Source: JAGWBJ01 sp964291465 (GTDB taxonomy: Bacteria; Chloroflexota; Dehalococcoidia; Lucifugimonadales; JAGWBF01). Taken from it: a stretch of DNA of 64,000 nt. Made by a program: the position numbers and the translations under genes. Positions 48,307-57,225 of the stretch are shown piece by piece; within the stretch, counting starts at the first letter, position 1, and every line of letters begins with the position of its first letter. A model generated the notes under the pieces. The model was not told where the DNA came from. It did no database searches and saw only the letters and a program-made list of their open reading frames with translations. The stretch spans positions 310,001 to 374,000 of the forward strand of contig OZ219928.1 of the NCBI GenBank assembly GCA_964291465.2. The letters run 5' to 3'.

Positions 48307-49827
48307 TCATGCTGGGAACCTCACGAGCAGGTCGGCGACTCCACTGTTGATCACGTCCATGAAGGGCAGCGGCCAGACGCCCACGAAGACCAGCGTCACC
48401 ACCAGCATTCCGGCGGCGCCCATCTCCAGCCGGCTGGCGTCTCCCAGGTGCTCCCACCGCGGGTCCATGGGCCCGAAGAAGGTGCTGGCCAGGAGGCGCA
48501 GTATGTACACGGCGGTTATGGCCGCTCCGATCACCGCCAGCACCGCCAGGGGCAGGTAGGTCCTGAAGGTCCCCACGAACACCAGGAACTCGGCCACGAA
48601 GCCGCTGAGTCCCGGCAGGCCCAGGGAGGCCAGGCCCGCCACGGCGAAGAAGGCGGCGGTCACTCCCATGCGCTTGGAGAGCCCCCCCAGCACGCCTATG
48701 TCCCGCACGTGGGCCCGGTCGTATATCACCCCGACCAGGGCGAAGAAGAGGGCCGTCATGATCCCGTGGGAGAACATCTGGAGCACCGCGCCGCCCACCC
48801 CCAGGCGGTCCAGGGTGGCGATGCCCATGAGCACATATCCCATGTGGCTGACGCTGGAGTAGCCGACGACGTACTTCAGGTCCCGTTGGGCCAGGGCCGA
48901 CACGGCGCCGTACAGTACGTTGACCGTGCCCAGCCCTATGAGCACCGGCATCCACGTCTCTGCCCCCTCGGGCAGGAGCACCATCCCAACGCGGATGATG
49001 CCGTAGGCGCCCAGCTTCATCAGCACCCCGGCGTGGACCATGCTCACCGCCGTGGGCGCCGCCACGTGCCCGTCGGGGGACCAGGTATGGAAGGGCCACA
49101 GGCCCGCCAGCACCCCGAACCCCACCATGAACAGGGGGAAGAACAGGGTCTGGAAGTGCTTGAAGCCTTCGTTGAAGTCCACATCCTGGAGGTCGGCCCC
49201 TTCCCCAGCCACCGACTCTATCAGGAAGGTCGGGGTGCCGGCCTGGGCGGCAGCCCAGTAGACGCCGAGGATCGCCGTCCACACCAGCACGCTGCCGGCC
49301 ACCAGGAAGAGCACCAGCTTCAGCGCCCCGTACTCCTTGGGGCGCAGGAACGTGCCGAAGTCGCTGCTGCTGCCCCACACTCCGATGAGGAGGTACATGG
49401 GCAGCACCGCCAGCTCGTAGAAGAAGAACAGGAAGAACAGGTCCCGGACTACGAAGACGCCGTACACCCCCGCCACCAGCATCATCATCAGCACGAAGAA
49501 GTCCCGGGGCCGGTGCTGGATGTTCCAGGAGACCATGGTAGCCGCCAGCACCACGATTCCCGTGAGGAGGACCATGGGCGCCGATATGCCGTCCAGCCCC
49601 AGGCTCAGGGAGATGTTCATGGGTGCGTCCAGCCACTGGAACGAGTCGGTGAACTGGTAGCCCCCCTCCTCGTAGTCGTACATGGAGAAGATGACCGCGC
49701 TCAGCACCGCCAGGGCCGCGCCGATGAGGGTGGAGAAGGCCCGTATCTCCCTGTGCCGGTCACGGGGGAACAGCGCCAGCAGGAGCCCGGCGCAGAAGGG
49801 CAGCAGTATGGTCACGAAGAGAATCAT
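48307..49827 (-). CDS. nuoM: NADH-quinone oxidoreductase subunit M
   Basis: 506 residues, antiporter-like proton-pumping subunit. WPFHTWSPDGHVAAPTAVSMVHAGVLMKLGAYG and LKYVVGYSSVSHMGYVLMG are family-diagnostic and carry the conserved charged residues of the half channels. An acidic insertion (SVAGEGADLQDVDFNEGF) between helices is lineage-specific. A 61-nt gap separates it from nuoL. Confidence 0.95.
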   Translation of the reverse strand: MILFVTILLPFCAGLLLALFPRDRHREIRAFSTLIGAALAVLSAVIFSMYDYEEGGYQFTDSFQWLDAPMNISLSLGLDGISAPMVLLTGIVVLAATMVSWNIQHRPRDFFVLMMMLVAGVYGVFVVRDLFFLFFFYELAVLPMYLLIGVWGSSSDFGTFLRPKEYGALKLVLFLVAGSVLVWTAILGVYWAAAQAGTPTFLIESVAGEGADLQDVDFNEGFKHFQTLFFPLFMVGFGVLAGLWPFHTWSPDGHVAAPTAVSMVHAGVLMKLGAYGIIRVGMVLLPEGAETWMPVLIGLGTVNVLYGAVSALAQRDLKYVVGYSSVSHMGYVLMGIATLDRLGVGGAVLQMFSHGIMTALFFALVGVIYDRAHVRDIGVLGGLSKRMGVTAAFFAVAGLASLGLPGLSGFVAEFLVFVGTFRTYLPLAVLAVIGAAITAVYILRLLASTFFGPMDPRWEHLGDASRLEMGAAGMLVVTLVFVGVWPLPFMDVINSGVADLLVRFPA

Positions 49828-49888
49828 GCCAGCTCACGCCTCCAGCGAAGCGAGCAAAACCAGACCGGGGGGAAAGCCAATCTGCCGG

Positions 49889-51790
49889 TCATCGGCTCGC
49901 CAGCGCCCACCAGAGGACGGCAACGGCTACGGCGCCGACGGCCATGCCGAGCGCGTAGCTGTACACCCGCCCGCTGACGTGATACCGGAGGATGAACCCG
50001 GTGCGCCGGACAGTGTTGCCCGGTCCGTTGACTCCCAAGTCGTTCACCACCACCCTGTCGAAGAGGGCGATGAACGAGGCGAAGACCAGCACCAGCCTGT
50101 CGATGCCCCATTGGTACAGGTCGTCCAGGTAGTATTTGCTCTCCCACACCCGGATCGGCCACGCGAACCGGGCTTTCCAAGCCTCCAGGTCCACCCGGCG
50201 GCTCATGTATACCCGCCAGCACAGGGCGAAGGCCGCCACCGCCAGGACCGCGGAGCCTACCAGGAGGCCCGGATTGGGCGCGAAGCCGTGGGCCTTGCCG
50301 AAGAACAGGAAGGTGCCGATGCCGCCGTCGCCGGTCGCCTGTATGGACAGGAAGCCGAACAGGACCGCCGGCACCGCCAGCAGCAACATGGGGCCTATCA
50401 TCACCATTGGGGACTCGTGGACGCCCTCGTTCTCGGGCTTCAGCTCGCCGTAGAAGACCACGTAGAGCGCCCGCGCCATGTACGCGGCGCTGAGGAAGGC
50501 GACGATCAGGGCGAAGGGCAGCAGGTACACCCTGTGGTCCAGCACGGACAGCAGCACCTCGTCCTTGCTCCAGAACCCCGAGAGCACGGGTATTCCACCC
50601 AGGGACAGGGCTCCGATGGTGAAGGTCAGGGCCGTGAAGGGCATCACCTTCCTGAGGCCCCCCATCTTCCGGACGTCGGTCTCCTCGTGCATGCTGTGCA
50701 TCACGCTGCCGGCCCCGAGGAACAGCACCGCCTTGGCGAAGCCGTGGGCCACCAGGTGGAAGATGGCCGCCGTGTAGCCGAAGGCGCCCAGGGACAGCAT
50801 CATCAGACCCAGGTGGCTGATGGTCGAGTACGCCAGGATGCGCTTCAGGTCGGTGTGGACCAGGGCCATGGTGGCGCCCATCAAGGCGGTGATCAGCCCG
50901 ATGACGGCCACCACCATCAGGGCGTCGGGGGCCGCCTCGAAGATGGGGAAGGCCCGGGCCACCAGGTATACTCCCGCGGCGACCATGGTCGCGGCGTGGA
51001 TCAGCGCGCTGACGGGCGAGGGGCCCTCCATGGCGTCGGGCAGCCACACGTGCAGCGGGAACTGGGCGGACTTGCCCATCGCCCCGAGGAACAGCAGGAT
51101 GGCCGCGATGGTCAGGGTGCCCTCGCCCACCGCGCCTGCGGCGACGGCCTGGAAGGTGGCGGACATGTCGAAGGTCCCGACCTCGTTGAACAGGAGGAGG
51201 ATGCCCACCAGCAGCCCGACGTCTCCGATGCGCGTGGTGACGAAGGCCTTCTTGGCCGCCTCGGCCGCCGAGCTCCGCTCGTACCAGAACCCTATGAGCA
51301 GGTAGGAGCAGACGCCCACCAGCTCCCAGACCACGTACAGCAGGAGGAAGTTGTCCGCCAGCACCAGGCTGAGCATCGACGCGATGAACAGCGCGTGGAC
51401 GGCGAAGTACCATCCGAAACGGGGGTCGCCCTTCATGTACCCCAGGGAGTAGACCTGGATCATCAGTGCCACCAGGGTAATCAGCCCCAGCATCACCACC
51501 GACAGGGGGTCCACGATGATGCCCCAGTTGAGCTCCACCGAGCCCGCCGTGAACCACTCCCGGCTGAAGACGCAGGTCTTCTGCCCGAAGGCCATGAAGC
51601 AGTCGGCGCCGGAAACGCCGGCGTCCAGGAACCCGGCCAGGACCAGCCAGAAAACTGCGAAGCCGCCGGCGATGGCCAGGATGGACAGGAAGGCGCCCCT
51701 GCCCGGGAGGAACCTCCCGAAGACGACGATAAGGAGGAAAGCGATGAAGCTGAGGGCTGGGATCAGCCAGGCGAGCTCTGCTAGCTCCAT
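49889..51790 (-). CDS. nuoL: NADH-quinone oxidoreductase subunit L
   Basis: 633 residues, distal antiporter-like subunit with the C-terminal lateral helix region. AMGKSAQFPLHVWLPDAMEGPSPVSALIHAATMVAAG contains the pumping Lys and Glu/Asp residues; LKRILAYSTISHLGLMML follows. The C-terminal FDRVVVNDLGVNG and final helices are as usual. Start ATG 51790, 5 nt after nuoK. Confidence 0.95.
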   Translation of the reverse strand: MELAELAWLIPALSFIAFLLIVVFGRFLPGRGAFLSILAIAGGFAVFWLVLAGFLDAGVSGADCFMAFGQKTCVFSREWFTAGSVELNWGIIVDPLSVVMLGLITLVALMIQVYSLGYMKGDPRFGWYFAVHALFIASMLSLVLADNFLLLYVVWELVGVCSYLLIGFWYERSSAAEAAKKAFVTTRIGDVGLLVGILLLFNEVGTFDMSATFQAVAAGAVGEGTLTIAAILLFLGAMGKSAQFPLHVWLPDAMEGPSPVSALIHAATMVAAGVYLVARAFPIFEAAPDALMVVAVIGLITALMGATMALVHTDLKRILAYSTISHLGLMMLSLGAFGYTAAIFHLVAHGFAKAVLFLGAGSVMHSMHEETDVRKMGGLRKVMPFTALTFTIGALSLGGIPVLSGFWSKDEVLLSVLDHRVYLLPFALIVAFLSAAYMARALYVVFYGELKPENEGVHESPMVMIGPMLLLAVPAVLFGFLSIQATGDGGIGTFLFFGKAHGFAPNPGLLVGSAVLAVAAFALCWRVYMSRRVDLEAWKARFAWPIRVWESKYYLDDLYQWGIDRLVLVFASFIALFDRVVVNDLGVNGPGNTVRRTGFILRYHVSGRVYSYALGMAVGAVAVAVLWWALASR

Positions 51791-51795
51791 CTATC

Positions 51796-52101
51796 TCACC
51801 ACTTCATCAGGTCCACTTCGTCCACGTTGACCGTGGAGCGGTTGCGGAACAGTCTCAGGATGATGGCCAGGGCCAGGCCCACCTCCGCGGCGGCCACGGT
51901 GATCACGAAGATGGCGATGATCTGGCCGGTGAACCCCACCGGGTCCAGGTGGGCCGCCGCGGCGATCAGGTTGATGTTCACAGCGTTGAGCATCAGCTCG
52001 ATGGACATGAGTATGAGCACCGCGCTGCGCCGGGCCAGCACGCCGTAGAGGCCCAGGCAGAACAGGGCCGCGCTCAGGACCTGGAATGCCTCCAGGCTCA
52101 C
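51796..52101 (-). CDS. nuoK: NADH-quinone oxidoreductase subunit K
   Basis: 101 residues, three helices: VLSAALFCLGLYGVL, ILMSIELMLNAVNINLIA with the conserved membrane glutamate, and IFVITVAAAEVGLALAIIL with the second glutamate. Start GTG 52101 overlaps the nuoJ stop as GTGA, so translation is coupled. Confidence 0.93.
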   Translation of the reverse strand: MSLEAFQVLSAALFCLGLYGVLARRSAVLILMSIELMLNAVNINLIAAAAHLDPVGFTGQIIAIFVITVAAAEVGLALAIILRLFRNRSTVNVDEVDLMKW

Positions 52102-52586
52102 TGCTCTTCGTCTCCTCGACTGGCGATGATTATTGCCCCCACCAGCGCCACCAGCAGGACCAGGGACGCCACCTCGAAGGGCACCGCCCAGGTGGTGAAG
52201 AGGGACTCGCCCAGCTTGGCCAGGCCGGGTCCCTGGGGCTGCGTTTCCGGGAGCTCCTTCCACAGCAGCGCCGCGGTAAGGACCCCGAACAGGGCCAGCG
52301 CCGCCACGATGGCCAGGGGCCACTGGGGGTTGTCGCTTATGCGGGGGTACTCCCTGCTCCGGGTGAGCATTATGGCGAACAAGAGCACGATTACGATGGC
52401 CCCGCCGTAGATGAGCACCTGCACCAGTGCCAGGAACTCGGCGAACAGCAGCAGGTAGAGGCCCGCCACGGCGACCAGCGAGAGCAGCAGGAACAGGGCC
52501 GCGTGGACCACGTTCCGAGTGGCTACCACGCCCAGGCCTCCACCCAACGCCAGGACCGCGGCCAGAACGAACAGGGCCTCGGACAT
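52098..52586 (-). CDS. nuoJ: NADH-quinone oxidoreductase subunit J
   Basis: 162 residues with five hydrophobic helices. VVHAALFLLLSLVAVAGLYLLL and ALVQVLIYGGAIVIVLLFAIML (with the conserved pi-bulge tyrosine region YGGA) identify it. ATG 52586, 1 nt after the nuoI stop. Confidence 0.93.
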   Translation of the reverse strand: MSEALFVLAAVLALGGGLGVVATRNVVHAALFLLLSLVAVAGLYLLLFAEFLALVQVLIYGGAIVIVLLFAIMLTRSREYPRISDNPQWPLAIVAALALFGVLTAALLWKELPETQPQGPGLAKLGESLFTTWAVPFEVASLVLLVALVGAIIIASRGDEEQ

Positions 52587-52587
52587 C

Positions 52588-53139
52588 CTAGCTGGAGCCC
52601 TCCTCTACGGGCTCCTTCGCCTCTTGCTCTTCGGCTTCCTTCGCCTTGGCCGCGGCCTCCTTGGCCAGCACCGAGGGCGGGACCCAGGCGGTCTCCTTCT
52701 GGTAGCGCTTGCCCATCTCCAGCAGCCCGATGAGGTCGACCCTGTCCCCGTTTCGCTCGTAGGTGCTCATCTCGTGCTCGTGGCTCATCACGATGGCGTC
52801 GAAGTTGCACACCTCCACGCAGATGCCGCACAGGATGCACCGGTTCAGGTTGATCTCGAAGGAGTCGACGATCTTCCTCCGGTGGCTCTTCCCATCCTGC
52901 TGGAGGGGGTTGTCCATCATCGTCGCGCTCATGCACAGGGTCGGGCAGTTCCTGATGCACACCATGCAGCCCGTGCACCAGGGCTCGCCGACCTTCTCGT
53001 CCCAGGTGAGGGCCGGGAAGCCCATGTACCGTGGCTGTATGGGCAGGTGCTCGTTGGGGTACTGGACCGTCACGGGGCTTCTGAACCCCTTGATGGTGGA
53101 GACCATGGTCAGGAGCATACCCTTGATACCGCCCAGCAT
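52588..53139 (-). CDS. nuoI: NADH-quinone oxidoreductase subunit I
   Basis: 183 residues, ferredoxin-like subunit linking electron input to the Q site. Two cluster motifs are intact: CTGCMVCIRNCP and CILCGICVEVCNF, for clusters N6a and N6b. The C-terminal 30 residues are a Lys/Glu/Ala-rich tail (VLAKEAAAKAKEAEEQ) beyond the usual fold. ATG 53139 lies 3 nt after the nuoH stop. Confidence 0.95.
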   Translation of the reverse strand: MLGGIKGMLLTMVSTIKGFRSPVTVQYPNEHLPIQPRYMGFPALTWDEKVGEPWCTGCMVCIRNCPTLCMSATMMDNPLQQDGKSHRRKIVDSFEINLNRCILCGICVEVCNFDAIVMSHEHEMSTYERNGDRVDLIGLLEMGKRYQKETAWVPPSVLAKEAAAKAKEAEEQEAKEPVEEGSS

Positions 53140-53142
53140 CGG

Positions 53143-54327
53143 TTATCCTCCTCCCGCCTCGCCGGCCCGCCGGGCCTCGGCCATCTGGCGCAGCCGGTAC
53201 ACCCTGTCGACGCTCTTCGCCGGCGCGGAGAGGTACTTGAAGATCAGGTACCCGATGACGCTGGTCAGCGCCAGGGACATCAGCGTCAGGCTCCACCAGG
53301 GCCAGCCGTAGAACAGGTAGATGCCGGTGATGACTATGTTCAGGAAGGACAGCGGCACGACCACCTGCCAGGCGAAGGCCATGAGCTGGTCGATGCGCAG
53401 GCGGGGGAAGGTGCCCCTCACCCAGAAGATGACGGTCACCACCAGGTAGGTCTTGATCAGGAACCAGATCACCGACATCAGCCCCGCCAGCCACGTGGGG
53501 GAGTCCGGGTTGTAGGGCCCGTACCACCCGCCCAGGAACAGGAGCGCCGTCAGGGCGCCGATGACGAAGGTGTTCATGTACTCCGCCAGGAAGAAGACGG
53601 ACCAGTGGGCGCCGCTGTACTCGACGAAGGGCCCTCCCACTATCTCCGACTCGGCGAAGTAAATGTCGAAGGGGGTCCGCCCCACCTCGGCCAGCCCGGC
53701 TATGAAGAAGATCAGCATTCCCAGGGGTTGCAGCACCACGAAGGGGATGTTGATGGGGTTGGGCTTGGGGAGGTCCACGTCCGTGATGGGCACCTGGCTG
53801 ATGGATATGATCCGGAGGTCCAGGGACTGGGCCATCATCGCCACCGCGATCACCACCATGATGACGGGGATCTCGTAGCTCACCAGCTGGGCCACCGAGC
53901 GGAGGCTCCCCAGGGTGCCGTACTTGTTGGCCGAGCCCCAGCCCGCCAGGACCAGGCCCAGTATGGTCAGCACCGAGAAGGCGATGATGTAGAAGAGGCC
54001 CATTTCCAGGTTTCGCATCACCAGGTTCTCCGCGGCGGGGATGGTGACCCAGATCATGAAGGACGGCACCAGCACCACCAGCGGCGCGACCCAGAACACG
54101 GCCTTGTCGGCCCACGAGGGGATCAGGTCCTCCTTGAGCACCAGCTTCAGGGCGTCGGCCACCGGCTGGAGCAGGCCCATGGGCCCTGTCCGGGTCGGGC
54201 CCAGCCTCCTCTGGAGGCGGCCCAGGAACTTGCGCTCCATCCACGTCAGGGACAGCACCACGACGGAGAGGGCTGTGAAGAGCACCAGCAGCCCCAGGAG
54301 TATCAGCAGGAAGTCTACGAGGGTCAC
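53143..54327 (-). CDS. nuoH: NADH-quinone oxidoreductase subunit H
   Basis: 394 residues, eight-helix subunit forming the quinone chamber. ERKFLGRLQRRLGPTRTGP, ADALKLVLKEDLIPSWAD, LAEVGRTPFDIYFAESEIVGG and RGTFPRLRIDQLM are all conserved. GTG 54327 overlaps the nuoD stop as GTGA. The frame is open further upstream, inside nuoD, but that part is not NuoH-like. Confidence 0.95.
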   Translation of the reverse strand: MTLVDFLLILLGLLVLFTALSVVVLSLTWMERKFLGRLQRRLGPTRTGPMGLLQPVADALKLVLKEDLIPSWADKAVFWVAPLVVLVPSFMIWVTIPAAENLVMRNLEMGLFYIIAFSVLTILGLVLAGWGSANKYGTLGSLRSVAQLVSYEIPVIMVVIAVAMMAQSLDLRIISISQVPITDVDLPKPNPINIPFVVLQPLGMLIFFIAGLAEVGRTPFDIYFAESEIVGGPFVEYSGAHWSVFFLAEYMNTFVIGALTALLFLGGWYGPYNPDSPTWLAGLMSVIWFLIKTYLVVTVIFWVRGTFPRLRIDQLMAFAWQVVVPLSFLNIVITGIYLFYGWPWWSLTLMSLALTSVIGYLIFKYLSAPAKSVDRVYRLRQMAEARRAGEAGGG

Positions 54328-55451
54328 CTGTCGACCTCTCCCAGCACGATGTCCAGGGAGCCCAGTATGACGACGGCGTCCGCCAGCCACGTGTCCTTCA
54401 GCAGCATCCTCAAGGCGCTCAGGTTGCAGAAGGAGGGGGGCCGCACCTTGACCCTGTAGGGCTTGTCCGAGCCGTCGCTAACCAGGTACACGCCGATCTC
54501 GCCCCGGGGGTTCTCCGACCGCACGTAGACGTCGCCCACCGGCGGGCGGATCAGCCGTCTTCCCATCACGGAGACCGGGCCCTGGGGTATCTGGTCCAAC
54601 GCCTGCTGGATTATGCGCAGCGACTGGTACATCTCCTCGACGCGGACGTAGTACCGCTCCCAGGAGTCCCCGTCGATGCCCACGGGCACGTCGAACTCGA
54701 ACCGGTCGTAGACCGAGTAGGGCTCGGCCTTCCGCACGTCGTAGGGGACCCCGCATGCCCTGAGGCACGGCCCCGTCAGCCCGTACCCCACGGCGTCCGA
54801 GGCGCTTATCGTACCGATGCCCTTGCTCCGGGCGATGAACACCTCGTTGTAGGTCAGGAGCCTGTCGGACTCCTCCACGTCCCCGCGCAGGTCGGGAAGC
54901 AGTCCGCCTATGAGATGCTCGAAGTTGTCCGGCAAGTCCTCCTTCACTCCCCCCACCCGGAAGTAGTTGTGCATCATGCGGGCGCCGCTGATGGCCTCGA
55001 AGACGGCCTGGATGCGCTCCCGCCCTCTGAAGGTGAACATGACGGGCGTCATCGCCCCGGCGTCCAGCCCGAAGGTGCCCAGGAACAGGAGGTGGCTGGC
55101 TATGCGGTTCAGCTCGCACAGGATGACGCGAACGTACTCCGCCCTCTCGGGGACCTCCAGCCCCATCAGCTTCTCCACCGCGCGGCAGTAGACGAGCTCG
55201 TTGTTGAAGTTGGATATGTAGTCCAGCCGGTCGAACAGGGTGACGATCTGGTGGTACTGCTCGCCCTCGCACAGCTTCTCGGAGCCCCGGTGCAGGTAGC
55301 CGATGTGGGGCTCCGCGTCCACGACCTTCTCGCCGTCGACCCACAGGACCATCCTGAACACGCCGTGGGTCGAGGGATGCTGGGGTCCCATGTTCACCAG
55401 CATCTCCAGGGCCTGCGCGTCGCCGTCTACGGGCTGGGTTATCTCGACCAT
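54324..55451 (-). CDS. nuoD: NADH-quinone oxidoreductase subunit D
   Basis: 375 residues, 49-kDa-type subunit forming the quinone site with NuoB. NMGPQHPSTHGVFRM with the quinone-binding His, HIGYLHRGSEKLCE, GLTGPCLRACGVPYDVRK, and the C-terminal VRPPSFCNLSALRMLL and LGSLDIVLGEVDR. Family length. ATG 55451, 1 nt after the small HicB-like gene. Confidence 0.95.
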   Translation of the reverse strand: MVEITQPVDGDAQALEMLVNMGPQHPSTHGVFRMVLWVDGEKVVDAEPHIGYLHRGSEKLCEGEQYHQIVTLFDRLDYISNFNNELVYCRAVEKLMGLEVPERAEYVRVILCELNRIASHLLFLGTFGLDAGAMTPVMFTFRGRERIQAVFEAISGARMMHNYFRVGGVKEDLPDNFEHLIGGLLPDLRGDVEESDRLLTYNEVFIARSKGIGTISASDAVGYGLTGPCLRACGVPYDVRKAEPYSVYDRFEFDVPVGIDGDSWERYYVRVEEMYQSLRIIQQALDQIPQGPVSVMGRRLIRPPVGDVYVRSENPRGEIGVYLVSDGSDKPYRVKVRPPSFCNLSALRMLLKDTWLADAVVILGSLDIVLGEVDR

Positions 55452-55452
55452 G

Positions 55453-55698
55453 CTACTCCACGAACTCCAGCTCCAGCTCGGTGCTCTCCTCTACGTCGGC
55501 GAAGCCGACCTCGGCCAGCTCCGCCTCCAGCTTCCCCTCGCCGTCCCGGGCCTGGATCCAGGACAGGAACTTTTCCACCAGGTCGTCCTGGGCTTGCACC
55601 GGCGTGTCCCCCCTGCCGTCGATGACCAGCCCGTCGATGGTGGCCCGATATCCATCTTCGTCGGGTGCGACCCTGGCCGCCAGCGTCAGCTTCTCCAT
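55453..55698 (-). CDS. Small HicB-like protein inserted between nuoC and nuoD
   Basis: 81 residues, acidic. The segment APDEDGYRATIDGLVIDGRGDTP followed by AQDDLVEKFLSWIQ resembles the strand-strand-helix partial RNase H-like fold of HicB antitoxins, without a DNA-binding tail. There is no HicA partner. Gaps of 7 nt to nuoC and 1 nt to nuoD mean it is translated with complex I. It may be an accessory or assembly factor; this is inference. Function not recognised. Confidence 0.6.
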   Translation of the reverse strand: MEKLTLAARVAPDEDGYRATIDGLVIDGRGDTPVQAQDDLVEKFLSWIQARDGEGKLEAELAEVGFADVEESTELELEFVE

Positions 55699-55705
55699 CG
55701 GATGC

Positions 55706-56221
55706 CTAGAACTCCTGGTAGTCGTGAAAGGGGTGGTCCTTTCTGCCGGGGTAGCCCTGGAAGGACTCGTACAGGAGCAGGGGGCTCAGGTTGGGATGCC
55801 CCTCGAACTCCACCCCGAACAGGTCGTGGGCCTCTCGCTCGTACCAGTCCGCCGCAGGCCACAGCGCGGTCAGCGAGGGCAGGCGCGGCGCGTCGGGCGG
55901 GACGTTGGTCTTCACCAGCAGCTTGTGCTCGTGCTCCATGGACAGGAGCACGTAGACAACCTGTATGTGCTCGGTATAGTCAACGGCCGCGATGCACAGC
56001 AGCGCCGTGAAGGCCAGGGTGGGGTCGTCCTTGAGGGTGCGGCACACCTCGACTATGTCGCCGGAAGCGACTAGGACCGTGGGGGTGTCGACGGCGGCCC
56101 CGGCCTCGGGCCCAAAGCTGCTGAGGATATCCTGGACGCGATGCTGCAGCTCCTGGGCCCTCTCGCCGAGGGCGGCCTCCGCTTCCCGGGCGTGGCCCCC
56201 GGGCCTAGGCCTTTGCGCCAC
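55706..56221 (-). CDS. nuoC: NADH-quinone oxidoreductase subunit C
   Basis: 171 residues, 30-kDa subunit. The signature is ADWYEREAHDLFGVEFEGHP followed by LYESFQGYPGRKDHPF. The preceding strands (DDPTLAFTALLCIAAVDY, HKLLVKTNVP) are normal. The first 30 residues are a low-conservation helix. GTG 56221 overlaps nuoB by 17 nt. Confidence 0.94.
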   Translation of the reverse strand: MAQRPRPGGHAREAEAALGERAQELQHRVQDILSSFGPEAGAAVDTPTVLVASGDIVEVCRTLKDDPTLAFTALLCIAAVDYTEHIQVVYVLLSMEHEHKLLVKTNVPPDAPRLPSLTALWPAADWYEREAHDLFGVEFEGHPNLSPLLLYESFQGYPGRKDHPFHDYQEF

Positions 56222-56729
56222 CCTGCCTGGAGTCCCGCATGATTTTTTCCTGGAGCTTCAGGATGCCCTGCATCAGGGCCTCGGGCCTGGGAGGGCAGCC
56301 GGGCACGTACACGTCTACGGGGATGATGTGGTCCACGCCCATCACCACCGAGTAGGAACGGTAGTAGGGCCCGCCGTTGGTGGCGCAGCTGCCCATGGCT
56401 ATCACCCACTTGGGCTCGGGCATCTGCTCGTACAGTAGCCGGATGGGCTCGCCCATCTTCTTCACCACCGTGCCCGCCACGATCATGACGTCCGACTGCC
56501 TGGGGGAGGGCCAGGTGACCACTCCGAAGCGGTCGAAGTCGTGGTGGGCCATGTACGTGGACATCATTTCGATGGCACAGCAGGCCAGCCCGAATGTGAG
56601 GGCCCAGAGGGACGACTTCCTGGCCATGGCGAACAGCTCCTCCGCCCTGGCCGTCACCACCCCCGGCATGGCCTTGTCGAACAGGCTTGGGGCGGGTACG
56701 TTGCCGCTTCCGACACTTATCTCGACCAC
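56205..56729 (-). CDS. nuoB: NADH-quinone oxidoreductase subunit B
   Basis: 174 residues, carries cluster N2 next to the quinone. Ligands are in GLACCAIEMM, IAMGSCATNGGPY and VYVPGCPPRPEAL. The start GTG 56729, with AGGGGG 8 nt upstream, lies within the end of nuoA (overlap 13 nt) and gives VVEISVGSG; longer readings into nuoA are not plausible. Confidence 0.95.
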   Translation of the reverse strand: MVEISVGSGNVPAPSLFDKAMPGVVTARAEELFAMARKSSLWALTFGLACCAIEMMSTYMAHHDFDRFGVVTWPSPRQSDVMIVAGTVVKKMGEPIRLLYEQMPEPKWVIAMGSCATNGGPYYRSYSVVMGVDHIIPVDVYVPGCPPRPEALMQGILKLQEKIMRDSRQGGAKA

Positions 56730-57094
56730 TGGAGAGCCCCCTTTCGCCAGCCGTACAGTATGGCGAAGGCCAGCACTGCCAGGAAGATGAGCATGGCGTA
56801 GAAGGGCACGCTGCCCACGGCGTCGTCCAGGAAGACCACGGCCCAGGGGAACAGGAACACCGCTTCCACGTCGAAGATCAGGAAGAGGATGGCGAAGATG
56901 TAGTACCGGATGTTGATCTGCGACCAGCGGAAGGGGGTCGGGGGAATGCCGCACTCGTAGGGCGTGAGCTTGACCGAGGAGCGGCGGCGGGAGGAGATGA
57001 ACATGGAGGCGGCGAACATCAGGCCGATGGCCAGGAAGCCGATGCCGCCTGAGAGTATCACCGCAGCCCAGCGGAAGTCGAAATCTTCTGGCAT
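56717..57094 (-). CDS. nuoA: NADH-quinone oxidoreductase subunit A
   Basis: 125 residues, three helices. KLTPYECGIPP is the conserved loop with the cysteine, followed by INIRYYIFAILFLIFDVEAVFLFPWA. First gene of the operon; ATG 57094 has GGGAGGG about 9 nt upstream and a good promoter further on. Confidence 0.95.
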   Translation of the reverse strand: MPEDFDFRWAAVILSGGIGFLAIGLMFAASMFISSRRRSSVKLTPYECGIPPTPFRWSQINIRYYIFAILFLIFDVEAVFLFPWAVVFLDDAVGSVPFYAMLIFLAVLAFAILYGWRKGALQWSR

Positions 57095-57153
57095 TGAGAC
57101 TGCCCTCCCGTGGGCAGGGAAACGCTAAGCTGTACCCGCCTGGAGCGGCCCTA

Positions 57154-57183
57154 AATATACCACCGGTGCGTTGGGGGTGTCAA
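57154..57183 (-). promoter_or_regulatory. Sigma-70 promoter of the nuo operon
   Basis: Minus strand TTGACA (57183-57178), 18-nt spacer, TATATT (57159-57154). The start near 57147 gives a leader of about 50 nt to nuoA. Twelve genes lie downstream without another clear promoter. Confidence 0.75.
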
Positions 57184-57225
57184 CGAAATCGGGGATGGCG
57201 GGTTCCCCGCCTGGACCCCTGTTAC

